Of a stretch of DNA of 33,415 nt, positions 26,171-33,305 are shown piece after piece. Below the pieces are notes generated by a model, which saw only the letters and a program-made list of their open reading frames with translations, was not told the origin of the DNA and ran no database searches. The position numbers were made by a program, and so were the translations under genes. How positions within the stretch are numbered: the first letter of the stretch is position 1; every line of letters begins with the position of its first letter. The stretch spans positions 1-33,415 of the forward strand of contig NZ_AASE01000023.1 of assembly GCF_000168715.1 (NCBI RefSeq). Direction: 5' to 3'. This DNA is from Chlorobium ferrooxidans DSM 13031. Lineage in GTDB: Bacteria; Bacteroidota; Chlorobiia; Chlorobiales; Chlorobiaceae.

Positions 26171-27451
26171 ATGGCGTTTGAGCTGGATCCCGGACTGTTT
26201 GACAGTGAGCAGGGAAAAGGGGTTACCATAAGGATTGTCGGTGTCGGAGGTTGCGGCGGCAATGCCGTAAACAATATGATTGACCGGAAAATCAGCGGCG
26301 TTGAATATATCGTATTCAATACCGACCGCCAGGCGTTGCTGAACTCCAAAGCACCAATCAGGGTGCAGATCGGCAAGAAAGCGACCAACGGGCTTGGAGC
26401 AGGAGCTGATCCTGCCAAAGGCCGGCAGGCAGCAGAGGATGACCGCGAGATTATAGCCGCCCAGCTCAGGGGTGCCGACCTTGTTTTTATTGCAGCAGGT
26501 ATGGGCAAGGGAACCGGTACCGGAGCAGCTCCTGTTATTGCCTCTATTGCAAGGAATATGGGGATCCTGACTATCGGGGTTGTAACCAGACCCTTCAATT
26601 TTGAAGGCCAGGTCAAGGCAAAGATTGCTGATGGAGGCATTGCCGAGCTCCGCAAATATATTGATACGCTCATTCTTGTTGAAAACGAGAAGATTCTCAG
26701 TATTGCCGAGGAGGGGGTAAGTGCCACAGAGGCATTCAACATGGCAAACGATGTGCTCTACCGGGCGGCAAAAGGTATTGCTGATATTATTACCCGCCAC
26801 GGGCATGTCAATGTTGACTTTGCTGATGTTCGCAGTATTATGTCCGGAGCCGGTGATGCGGTTATGGGTTCTTCGGCTGCGTCGGGAGAGCGCCGGGCAC
26901 TGAAGGCTTCATCGGATGCGCTCAACAGTCCGCTGCTTGAGGGTGTGTCGGTAAACGGAGCCAAAGGGGTGCTGGTCAACATTACCGGCGAGGTCACCAT
27001 GAGGGACATGAGGGATGCCATGAGCTACATCGAGGAGCAGGTTGGCAGCAATGCCAAGATAATAAACGGTTATGTTGATGAACCGCAGGTTTCCGGAGAG
27101 ATCAGGGTTACTGTTATTGTAACCGGATTCAAGCGGGTCGAGGAGAGTGATGAGCATGAGAGCGCACAGCGCAGCTCATCCTCTGCTTCGCAGGGGTTCC
27201 GTCAGGGGCAGGCGCTCTCTTCGTCTGTCAGGCAGCCCAACTCCGTTTATCCAGAACGACAGGAAGAGGATTTGCGTATTCCCGCATATATCCGGCGCCA
27301 GTTGTCAATCCATGATCCGCATGAGGTGGAGGGCAGAAAAAATTCCGGAGCAACTGATCAGAAGACGACAGTACCGGCAGGAACAGGAGATAGTGATGAT
27401 AAAATTCAGAAAGGGTCAACAGATACACCGGCATATCTCCGCAGGAAATAA
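26171..27451 (+). CDS. ftsZ: Tubulin-like division GTPase FtsZ, with two C-terminal partner motifs
   Basis: FtsZ polymerises into the cytokinetic ring. The 426-residue protein has an intact tubulin-like core: N-terminal [14 protein letters not shown], the GTP loop [13 protein letters not shown], and the synergy-loop segment [15 protein letters not shown] that completes the catalytic site. From about residue 325 the linker is Ser/Gln-rich and presumably disordered. Two copies of the FtsA-binding type of tail motif follow: RIPAYIRRQ (P371) and, at the very end, DTPAYLRRK (P420), 49 residues apart. Most FtsZ proteins carry one. A ribosome site AAAGGGAG precedes the ATG. Both motifs are read directly; the function of two is inferred. 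Confidence 0.97.
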   Translation: MAFELDPGLFDSEQGKGVTIRIVGVGGCGGNAVNNMIDRKISGVEYIVFNTDRQALLNSKAPIRVQIGKKATNGLGAGADPAKGRQAAEDDREIIAAQLRGADLVFIAAGMGKGTGTGAAPVIASIARNMGILTIGVVTRPFNFEGQVKAKIADGGIAELRKYIDTLILVENEKILSIAEEGVSATEAFNMANDVLYRAAKGIADIITRHGHVNVDFADVRSIMSGAGDAVMGSSAASGERRALKASSDALNSPLLEGVSVNGAKGVLVNITGEVTMRDMRDAMSYIEEQVGSNAKIINGYVDEPQVSGEIRVTVIVTGFKRVEESDEHESAQRSSSSASQGFRQGQALSSSVRQPNSVYPERQEEDLRIPAYIRRQLSIHDPHEVEGRKNSGATDQKTTVPAGTGDSDDKIQKGSTDTPAYLRRK

Positions 27452-27464
27452 AAACGGAATCTGA

Positions 27465-27496
27465 AACAGCCTTTCTCATAATCAATAAAGGTTGTT
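27465..27496 (+). promoter_or_regulatory. 10-bp hairpin directly abutting the CoA-transferase start codon
   Basis: AACAGCCTTT (27465-27474) pairs with AAAGGTTGTT (27487-27496) with one G-U pair and a 12-base loop. The next three bases are the ATG. The 3' arm contains the only Shine-Dalgarno-like bases (AAAGG), so folding would block ribosome access. No T-tract follows, so it is not a simple ftsZ terminator. Confidence 0.5.
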
Positions 27497-28792
27497 ATGG
27501 GTTATTGCATGCTTTCCGCAGAAGAAGCGGTGGCAAAAATCAAGTCAGGAGACAGGGTCTTTCTTCATACAGCAGCGGCAACTCCGCAACGGTTGATTGA
27601 GGCGATGGTCGCCCGGGCCGGTGAGTTGAGGAATGTTGAAATTGTCAGTTTGCATACCGAAGGCGATGCGCCCTACGCAAAGCCGGAGTATCGGGAAAGC
27701 TTCAGAATGAATGCCCTTTTTGTGGGCAGAAATATCCGCGAGGCCGTTCAGAATGGTGATGCCGATGCCATTCCGGTTTTTCTGAGCGAGGTTCCCTCTC
27801 TTTTCAGAAGCGGAATTCTTCCGCTTGATGTAGCGCTTGTTCATGTCTCACCTCCCGACAGGCATGGCTACTGTTCTCTCGGAGTTTCGGTCGATGCCAC
27901 CCTCGCCGCCGTTCACGCAGCCAGGCTGGTTATTGCCCAGGTGAATCCCAACATGCCCCGAACCCATGGGGAGGGCATGCTTCATGTAAGCAGGATTCAT
28001 GCAATGGTTGAGGTCTCCGACCCCCTTCCCGAAACGCCCGTGCACAAGCTGAGCGAGACGGAGATCAGTATCGGCCGCCATATCGCTTCCATTGTTGAAG
28101 ACGGGGCAACCATGCAGATGGGTATCGGTGCTATCCCCGATGCAACCCTTGCCGCCCTTTTCAACCACAGGAACCTTGGTATTCACTCTGAAATGTTTTC
28201 GGATGGAGTGATCGAACTTGTTGAAAAAGGGGTGATCAACGGCAGTCAAAAGCGGACGCATAAAGAGACGATTGTGGCCAGCTTTCTGGTTGGTACGCGA
28301 AGACTCTACGATTTTGTGGATGACAACCCTTTCGTTGAGATGCTTCCTTCCGATTATGTTAACGACACCCGGTCGATCCGGGCAAATCCCAAGGTAACAG
28401 CCATTAACAGTGCACTTGAAATTGACATGACCGGGCAGGTCTGTGCCGATTCTATCGGTCAGAAATACTTTTCCGGTGTCGGCGGTCAGATGGATTTTAT
28501 TCGCGGAGCCGCACTCTCCCCGGGGGGCAAACCGATCATTGCACTCCCTTCGACGACAAGCAGAGGCGAGTCAAGGATTGTGCCGCAACTCAAACCTGGT
28601 GCCGGTGTGGTTACTACAAGGGCGCATGTACAGTATGTCGTGACAGAGTTCGGTATTGTCAATCTGCATGGCAAGAATCTTCGGCAGAGAGCTGAAGCGC
28701 TTGCAAGCATTGCCCATCCTGATTTCAGAGAGGATATCAGCCGTCAGGCGCATGAGCTCTACGGCTCTTATGGAAGAAGATTCATGGATTGA
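27497..28792 (+). CDS. Acetyl-CoA hydrolase/transferase family CoA-transferase
   Basis: The 431-residue protein belongs to the family that includes 4-hydroxybutyrate CoA-transferase, succinyl-CoA:acetate CoA-transferase and propionyl-CoA:succinate CoA-transferase. The enzyme moves CoA between carboxylic acids through a glutamyl-CoA intermediate. The likely catalytic residue is Glu232 in GIHSEMFSDG. The family loops GIGAIPDA (209-216) and SGVGGQMDFIRGA are present, and LVHVSPPDRHGYCSLG is typical. The length is that of 4-hydroxybutyrate-type enzymes, shorter than the roughly 500 residues of succinate:acetate enzymes. The substrate is not determined by sequence. It lies 45 bp behind ftsZ on the same strand, an unusual position for a metabolic enzyme. 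Confidence 0.88.
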   Translation: MGYCMLSAEEAVAKIKSGDRVFLHTAAATPQRLIEAMVARAGELRNVEIVSLHTEGDAPYAKPEYRESFRMNALFVGRNIREAVQNGDADAIPVFLSEVPSLFRSGILPLDVALVHVSPPDRHGYCSLGVSVDATLAAVHAARLVIAQVNPNMPRTHGEGMLHVSRIHAMVEVSDPLPETPVHKLSETEISIGRHIASIVEDGATMQMGIGAIPDATLAALFNHRNLGIHSEMFSDGVIELVEKGVINGSQKRTHKETIVASFLVGTRRLYDFVDDNPFVEMLPSDYVNDTRSIRANPKVTAINSALEIDMTGQVCADSIGQKYFSGVGGQMDFIRGAALSPGGKPIIALPSTTSRGESRIVPQLKPGAGVVTTRAHVQYVVTEFGIVNLHGKNLRQRAEALASIAHPDFREDISRQAHELYGSYGRRFMD

Positions 28793-28818
28793 GCAACCCG
28801 GAAGGCAATCACTTCCGC

Positions 28819-29586
28819 CTAAAAAGGCCCGGGGGCGTTGCCGCTGCTGATTCCGATCAGCGTGACCATTCGTCCGGTGTGGCCGTTATCCCGACGGTAT
28901 GAGTAAAAAAGGTCACTTCGGGCGAATGAACAGTGTGGTGAGCATTCGATATTCGATGAGGGAACTCCGGCGGCCAGCAGTTGCCGGAAGTTTACTTTGC
29001 CGAGGTCAAGCAGGTATTTCTCTTCATCCGCACCTTCAGGCGCCAACTGCCAGTCATCATCGTTAAACGCTGAGGCTACCTCCCGGCCAACCTCATAGTG
29101 CCTTCCGGATATACCTGTTCCGATCCAGGCAAGGCACTCTCCGGGTATGGAGCCGAAGCTCGTTCGCATTGCGGCAAGGGTCTTGATGACAATGTTGCCT
29201 GCACTTCCTTTCCATCCGGCATGCACCGCACCCATTGCCTCGTGTTGCGGGTCGTAAAGCAGCACCGGAAAGCAGTCCGCAGTAAAGATACAGAGGAAGA
29301 GATCTTTTTTGTCGGTAATGAAGGCATCATAGCCTTCGTAACGACCGGGTGCTTCAGCATGGAGGATCTCCGTGCCGTGTACCTGGGTTGAACTGACCAG
29401 CATGTCAGGATGAATTCCGGCTGTCGTGCAGAGGCGAAGGGTGTTTTGCCGGACAAGCTCCGGCAGGTCTCCGGTATTGTTCCCAAGATTCAGCGAAGCG
29501 TAATCGCCCGTGCTTTTACCTCCCTTTCTTGTGCTCTGAAGGGCAACAAGCCCGGCGAAGCGGGAGAAGATGATCGGGGTGAGCAT
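28819..29586 (-). CDS. pgeF: Peptidoglycan editing factor PgeF (YfiH/laccase-domain family)
   Basis: PgeF (YfiH) removes L-serine wrongly placed by MurC in the peptidoglycan precursor in E. coli; older annotation calls the family multicopper polyphenol oxidase. The active-site residues are present: His in STQVHGTEI, Cys in FTADCFPVLL, and His in GAVHAGWKG, at residues 70, 105 and 122 from the ATG at 29586. Those numbers match the family closely, which is why I chose this start. The frame extends to an ATG at 29637, adding 17 non-family residues. No ribosome site is clear for either. It converges on the CoA-transferase gene and lies close to murC and ftsZ, where Gram-positive bacteria also keep a homologue (ylmD). 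Confidence 0.9.
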   Translation of the reverse strand: MLTPIIFSRFAGLVALQSTRKGGKSTGDYASLNLGNNTGDLPELVRQNTLRLCTTAGIHPDMLVSSTQVHGTEILHAEAPGRYEGYDAFITDKKDLFLCIFTADCFPVLLYDPQHEAMGAVHAGWKGSAGNIVIKTLAAMRTSFGSIPGECLAWIGTGISGRHYEVGREVASAFNDDDWQLAPEGADEEKYLLDLGKVNFRQLLAAGVPSSNIECSPHCSFARSDLFYSYRRDNGHTGRMVTLIGISSGNAPGPF

Positions 29587-29717
29587 TTCAGTATCTGGCA
29601 GGGAAGCGGCAGTACACTGGCCCATGGTCGTATCCATAAGGAAAATGTTTGTGCTGTTCCGGCCTGTTCTCTGTTTCTGAATCCCGGAAGCCGGAGAATA
29701 AAGAGGTATTCTGAAAA

Positions 29718-29746
29718 AATATGATTATTAACCGATCGTTTCGCAA
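29718..29746 (-). promoter_or_regulatory. Candidate promoter for pgeF
   Basis: On the minus strand TTGCGA and CATATT are separated by exactly 17 bases, each matching 4 of 6 positions of the standard -35 and -10 boxes. Transcription would begin near 29711. The rest of the gap to 29878 must hold the ATP synthase promoter on the other strand, which I could not identify with confidence. Confidence 0.3.
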
Positions 29747-29878
29747 CCATGGACAAGAATTTCGATAAAGGTTCATTATTTCATGAAGAGTATTATCTTT
29801 CCTCAGTTCGATAATCGTATCTGTGGACTTTTTTCAGCAGAAAATCTTGTTGCCACTGTCGGTGGATTGGAGTGATGC

Positions 29879-30127
29879 ATGATGAAACGTCCTGATGATG
29901 AACGCTTTCCTGACAAGTTCGGCCGTTCTGTTCGAGCACTTTCGGATTATATGGGGCTTGGCCTCCAGATTGCCGCCAGCTTTGCCTTTTTTGTCTTTCT
30001 TGGATATTGGGCGGACACGAAGCTCGGAACTTCTCCGTTTCTGCTTCTTGCAGGAGTAGTTGTCGGTATGGTCGGAATGGCGCTTATTCTCATGAAGGTG
30101 GTCCGGTCGGCAAATAAAAAACAGTAG
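29879..30127 (+). CDS. AtpZ/AtpI-family ATP synthase-associated membrane protein
   Basis: This 82-residue protein has two membrane helices (about residues 27-45 and 53-75) joined by a short loop containing GYWADTKLGTSP, the pattern of the AtpZ/AtpI family. Members sit first in many ATP synthase operons and help assemble the c-ring or import magnesium or calcium; which applies here is unknown. The N-terminal tail is charged and cytoplasmic. GGAG lies 6 bases before the ATG at 29879; a second ATG follows immediately at 29882. It starts the operon leading to atpB. Confidence 0.8.
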   Translation: MMKRPDDERFPDKFGRSVRALSDYMGLGLQIAASFAFFVFLGYWADTKLGTSPFLLLAGVVVGMVGMALILMKVVRSANKKQ

Positions 30128-30171
30128 AAACGCCCCTATTATTTGGCGAAAACAGAAAGAATCGCTCATAT

Positions 30172-30558
30172 ATGAAGCCATTGTTTGATTTTATTTTAAA
30201 GTTATGTATTTTGACAGTCGTTTTATGGGGGATGATTTACTCCTTGCTTGATCCCGGCACTGTTGACTATCGTTCGGTATTTATCGCATGGGTAATGGTC
30301 GCGACAAATACTTTGGCAGGCTACCTGATTTTTGAGTATGCGTTCGCCAGGGAATCACGGGTTTTTACCATAGCGGTGTTCGGCGGCCTTACCGCAAGGC
30401 TGCTGTTACTTATGGTGCTTGTTTTTGTTATCATTTACCGGCATTTGGCGGTTATCAACGACTTTGTGGTCTCGCTTTTTGCTTTTTACTGTATTTATTT
30501 GATTGTTGAAATTCTCGGGTATCAAAAGAAAAACAAACAGAAAAAGAATACTGCATGA
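30172..30558 (+). CDS. Uncharacterised four-helix membrane protein of the ATP synthase operon
   Basis: I do not recognise a named family. The 128-residue product has four predicted membrane helices (about residues 6-25, 36-54, 64-88 and 94-115), short loops and a Lys-rich C-terminus ([10 protein letters not shown]). Both size and topology resemble subunit I (AtpI) of other ATP synthase operons, and it lies exactly where atpI would, before atpB. It may therefore be a divergent AtpI, but this is inference from position. The stop overlaps the atpB start (ATGA), so translation is probably coupled. Confidence 0.75.
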   Translation: MKPLFDFILKLCILTVVLWGMIYSLLDPGTVDYRSVFIAWVMVATNTLAGYLIFEYAFARESRVFTIAVFGGLTARLLLLMVLVFVIIYRHLAVINDFVVSLFAFYCIYLIVEILGYQKKNKQKKNTA

Positions 30559-31571
30559 AACGCTTTAACGTCAAACAGGCCACAGCATTTTTCAGGGTCA
30601 TTGCGCTTGTCCTCCCACTTCTGTTCTGTGTTAACAGCTTTGCTTCAGCATCTCCTGAAGAGTCTGCTCCTGCGGTGCATAGTGCAGCCCCGGCTGTTCC
30701 CGGTAGTGAGCCCGCCGCGACTCACGCTCCTGAAGAGGAGGAGAAGGCCGGTGATGTTATCATGCATCATATCCTGAACAACAACGTTTTTGCTTTTCCC
30801 CCTTTCGGCGAGGTAGAACTCCCGACCCTGCCCAAAGTTGCAGGCATCGATATTTCCATTACCAAGCATGTCGTTATGCTCTGGCTTGTATCCGGAGCCC
30901 TTCTGATCGTTTTCTCCATAGTCGGAGGGAAGTACAAGAACATGAATGCCCGCCAGGCGCCGAAGGGTGTAGCCAATACCATGGAAGCGCTTATTGATTT
31001 CGTCAGGCTTGATGTAGCCAAGTCAAATATCGGCCCGGGGTATGAGAAGCACCTTCCCTATCTGATTACGGTATTCATGTTTATTCTCTTCTGTAATCTG
31101 TTCGGTCTTATCCCCTACGGCGCTACGGCCACGGGCAACATCAATGTTACCCTGACTCTGGCGGTATTCACCTTCATTATTACACAGATTGCTGCACTGA
31201 AGGCGCATGGTTTCGTCGGATTTGTCAAGCATCTTACCGCAGGAACCCACTGGGCGCTCTGGATTATTATTGTGCCTATCGAAATAATCGGACTCTTTAC
31301 CAAGCCGTTTGCTCTTACGGTTCGACTTTTTGCCAACATGACCGCCGGTCACATTATCATCCTCAGTCTTATTTTTATCAGCTTCATTCTCAAGAGCTAT
31401 ATTGTTGCAGCAGCGGTTTCGGTTCCGTTCGCAATCTTTATCTATCTGCTTGAGCTCTTTGTTGCATTCCTTCAGGCATTTATCTTCACCATGCTTTCAG
31501 CGCTCTTTATCGGTCTGGCTACTGCCCACGAAGGACATGAGGAGCATGAGGCCGGAGTTGCCCATCATTAA
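30555..31571 (+). CDS. atpB: ATP synthase F0 subunit a
   Basis: Subunit a forms the proton half-channels against the c-ring. The 338-residue protein has an unusual front: a signal-peptide-like segment (about 1-33, with an ASA cleavage pattern) and an Ala/Pro/Glu-rich periplasmic stretch (about 34-68) before the membrane core. The essential arginine is Arg257 in [15 protein letters not shown], and the conserved C-terminal helix pair follows ([23 protein letters not shown]). It ends in a Glu/His-rich tail ([14 protein letters not shown]). The length exceeds E. coli AtpB (271) because of both ends. A 120-bp AT-rich gap separates it from atpE. Confidence 0.95.
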   Translation: MKRFNVKQATAFFRVIALVLPLLFCVNSFASASPEESAPAVHSAAPAVPGSEPAATHAPEEEEKAGDVIMHHILNNNVFAFPPFGEVELPTLPKVAGIDISITKHVVMLWLVSGALLIVFSIVGGKYKNMNARQAPKGVANTMEALIDFVRLDVAKSNIGPGYEKHLPYLITVFMFILFCNLFGLIPYGATATGNINVTLTLAVFTFIITQIAALKAHGFVGFVKHLTAGTHWALWIIIVPIEIIGLFTKPFALTVRLFANMTAGHIIILSLIFISFILKSYIVAAAVSVPFAIFIYLLELFVAFLQAFIFTMLSALFIGLATAHEGHEEHEAGVAHH

Positions 31572-31636
31572 TTTGATGTCAGGAATATTGAGGAATAAGT
31601 ATTATTTTTATGATTTTGATTTAACGGGTTCAAAAC

Positions 31637-31682
31637 TGCTAATTACTCTTTAGCAAAAAACTTACAACAAATAAACGGAGGT
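31637..31682 (+). promoter_or_regulatory. atpE leader: small hairpin and strong ribosome binding site
   Basis: The 120 bases between atpB and atpE are AT-rich. They contain a 6-bp hairpin (TGCTAA 31637-31642 with TTAGCA 31650-31655) and then ACGGAGGT (31675-31682), the best ribosome binding site in the window, ending about 10 bases before the ATG. This fits a need for high translation of the multi-copy c subunit. Confidence 0.55.
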
Positions 31683-31691
31683 AATTACAAG

Positions 31692-31919
31692 ATGGATGGT
31701 TTAGGTTTAGCTTATTTAGGTGCAGGTATTGGCGCCGGTCTTGCTGTTATTGGTGCTGGTCTTGGTATTGGTAATATCGCTGCTTCTGCAACAGAGGGAA
31801 CAGCTCGTCAGCCTGAGGCTGCATCCGATATCCGTACGACCATGATTATTGCAGCAGCTCTTATTGAAGGTGTTGGTCTGTTCGGCGAAGTTATCTGCGT
31901 TCTTCTCGCTCTCAAGTAA
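31692..31919 (+). CDS. atpE: ATP synthase F0 subunit c
   Basis: Subunit c forms the rotating ring. The 75-residue protein is a two-helix hairpin with a glycine-rich first helix (GAGIGAGLAVIGAGLGIG), the polar loop ARQPEA, and the ion-binding carboxylate Glu59 in the second helix. The residues around it (LIEGVGL) lack the Glu-Ser/Thr pattern of sodium-binding rings, so proton coupling is likely. A second acidic residue, Glu66, lies two helical turns further along the same helix. It is preceded by a strong ribosome binding site and followed by a terminator-like hairpin before atpF. Confidence 0.96.
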   Translation: MDGLGLAYLGAGIGAGLAVIGAGLGIGNIAASATEGTARQPEAASDIRTTMIIAAALIEGVGLFGEVICVLLALK

Positions 31920-31954
31920 GCGTGAAGCTGTTACAGATTCGATACAGAAGATAT

Positions 31955-31993
31955 CCCGATTGCGGCACACTCAAAGCACCGCAGTCGGGTTTT
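31955..31993 (+). terminator. Terminator-like hairpin between atpE and atpF
   Basis: CCCGATTGCGG (31955-31965) pairs over 11 bases with CCGCAGTCGGG (31979-31989), with one G-U pair and a 13-base loop, and is followed by TTTTATT. This is the form of a Rho-independent terminator, but it sits inside the operon. A short, interrupted T-tract suggests partial termination or a 3'-end stabiliser for the upstream atpB-atpE message. Confidence 0.65.
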
Positions 31994-32019
31994 ATTAATC
32001 GTTAACGGAAACATTGTTC

Positions 32020-32547
32020 ATGCTTACGTCAGGAGTTATTCTTCTTGCCGGCAGTCTTTTAAGCCCGGAACCCGGCCTTATTTTCTGGACTGCGGTTACA
32101 TTCGTGATTGTACTGCTTATTCTCAAAAAAGTAGCCTGGGGACCGATCCTCACGGCTTTGGAAGAGAGAGAAAAGGGTATCCAGTCATCTATCGACCGTG
32201 CATATCATGCAAAGGATGAGGCTGAAGCTGCTCTTCGCAAGAACAGTGAACTGCTTGCCAAGGCTGATGCGGAGTCAGACAAGATCATTCGTGAAGGAAA
32301 GGATTTTGCCGATAAACTTCGCACCGATATTACCGAAAAAGCCCAGGCTGAAGCGCAGAAAATGATTTCCATGGCCAAGGATGAAATTGAGCAGGAAAAA
32401 CGCCGCGCACTCAATGAGCTGAGAACGGAGGTTGCCGATCTTGCTGTAAAAGGGGCCGAGAAAATTATCAGAGGCTCGCTTGATGCCGATCTGCAGAAAA
32501 AGATCGTTGACAGCATGATCCAGGATTTTTCTACAAAACGTAATTGA
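32020..32547 (+). CDS. atpF: ATP synthase F0 subunit b
   Basis: Subunit b is the peripheral stalk that holds F1 against rotation. The 175-residue protein has one N-terminal membrane helix (about residues 16-36, in [18 protein letters not shown]), followed by [12 protein letters not shown] and a long charged helix of heptad-like composition (about 45-165) typical of the stalk dimer. There is only one b-type gene here, not the b/b' pair of many phototrophs, so the stalk is probably a homodimer. I chose the ATG at 32020; an upstream TTG at 32014 is possible. atpH follows 13 bp downstream. Confidence 0.95.
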   Translation: MLTSGVILLAGSLLSPEPGLIFWTAVTFVIVLLILKKVAWGPILTALEEREKGIQSSIDRAYHAKDEAEAALRKNSELLAKADAESDKIIREGKDFADKLRTDITEKAQAEAQKMISMAKDEIEQEKRRALNELRTEVADLAVKGAEKIIRGSLDADLQKKIVDSMIQDFSTKRN

Positions 32548-32560
32548 AAACGGTCACGAA

Positions 32561-33106
32561 ATGTCCAGTCTAATTGCAAGCCGTCGATATGCATCTGCTC
32601 TCCTTTCATCAGCTGAAGAGGGTGGTTTTCTTGATACTATTGTTGAAGAGCTGAAACAGATAAGGGACGTTCTCAACAATTCCCGTGACCTCGTTCATGT
32701 GTTGAGAAGCCCCCTGATCCAGGGCGACAAGAAAGTTCATATTCTCGAAGAGATTTTCCGGGATAGTGTAGGCCAGAAAATGCATCTCTTTTTGAGCCTT
32801 ATCGCAAAAAAGAAGAGAGCCGGGCTTCTTCCCGAGATTATTGACGAGTTTCAGGTTCTTCTTGATGAGAAACAAGGCGTGCTCAATGCTGACGTTACCA
32901 GTGCCGTTGCACTTTCGGATCTTCAGGTATCGGACCTTGTCAGCAAGCTCACGGCTTCGACCGGCAAGACGATCAGGGCAAAGATGAAGGTTAATGCTGA
33001 TCTTATTGGTGGTGTTTCGGTTAAAATCGGAGACACTATTCTTGACGGCAGTGTAAGTCATCAGCTCGAGATGCTGAAGCACTCACTTATGACGGACGCA
33101 GTATAA
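32561..33106 (+). CDS. atpH: ATP synthase F1 subunit delta
   Basis: Delta connects the top of F1 to the b stalk (the OSCP position). The 181-residue protein has the N-terminal helical bundle beginning IASRRYASALLSSAEE. The conserved C-terminal segment ADLIGGVSVKIGDTILDGSVSHQLEML near residues 146-172 is strongly diagnostic. It is the last gene before a strong terminator. The genes for alpha, gamma, beta and epsilon do not follow within the window, so F1 must be completed from another locus. Confidence 0.95.
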   Translation: MSSLIASRRYASALLSSAEEGGFLDTIVEELKQIRDVLNNSRDLVHVLRSPLIQGDKKVHILEEIFRDSVGQKMHLFLSLIAKKKRAGLLPEIIDEFQVLLDEKQGVLNADVTSAVALSDLQVSDLVSKLTASTGKTIRAKMKVNADLIGGVSVKIGDTILDGSVSHQLEMLKHSLMTDAV

Positions 33107-33132
33107 ACGCCCTCTCCCGAGTTTGATTTTTT

Positions 33133-33161
33133 AATAGCCTGCAGCAGCAGGCTATTTTTTT
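33133..33161 (+). terminator. Rho-independent terminator after atpH
   Basis: A perfect 10-bp stem, AATAGCCTGC (33133-33142) with GCAGGCTATT (33147-33156), has a 4-base AGCA loop and is followed by a T run ending near 33161. It lies 26 bp after the atpH stop and closes the ATP synthase operon before the tRNA gene. A run of T on the other side means it could also act on the minus strand. Confidence 0.92.
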
Positions 33162-33181
33162 ACATATTTATCCGGACGGGC

Positions 33182-33210
33182 TTGTAAGCATTCACGGAAA
33201 TTTGTAGCAT
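33182..33210 (+). promoter_or_regulatory. Candidate promoter for tRNA-Ala
   Basis: TTGTAA (33182-33187) and TAGCAT (33205-33210) are separated by exactly 17 bases, each matching 4 of 6 consensus positions. The mature tRNA begins 9 bases after the last base of the -10 box, which would leave almost no 5' leader. Confidence 0.5.
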
Positions 33211-33218
33211 AGAGTCAT

Positions 33219-33291
33219 GGGGCTTTAGCTCAGTTGGTAGAGCGTCTCGTTCGCAATGAGAAGGTCAGGGGTTCGACTCCCCTAAGCTCCA
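33219..33291 (+). tRNA. tRNA-Ala (anticodon CGC)
   Basis: The 73-base sequence folds into a full cloverleaf. The acceptor stem is GGGGCTT with AAGCTCC, the D stem GCTC/GAGC, the anticodon stem TCTCG/TGAGA with one G-U pair, and the T stem AGGGG/CCCCT with a standard TTCGA loop. The anticodon loop TTCGCAA places CGC at positions 34-36, decoding GCG (alanine). The G3-U70 wobble pair, the main identity element of alanine tRNA, is present. The 3' CCA is not encoded (the sequence continues CAT after A73), so it must be added by an enzyme. Confidence 0.95.
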
Positions 33292-33305
33292 CATGTATTC
33301 CGCCC

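Noticed and set aside
25700..26806. 368-residue minus-strand frame opposite ftsA and ftsZ
   Set aside because: Both plus-strand genes are certain; the antisense frame is long only because of codon bias and has no recognisable domain.
28796..28822. CGGAAG...CTTCCG hairpin between the CoA-transferase and pgeF genes
   Set aside because: Six pairs could serve convergent genes, but neither strand has a T-tract after it.
29749..29814. 21-codon frame in the gap before the ATP synthase operon
   Set aside because: Very short, no ribosome site, and no sign of conservation that can be judged from one sequence.
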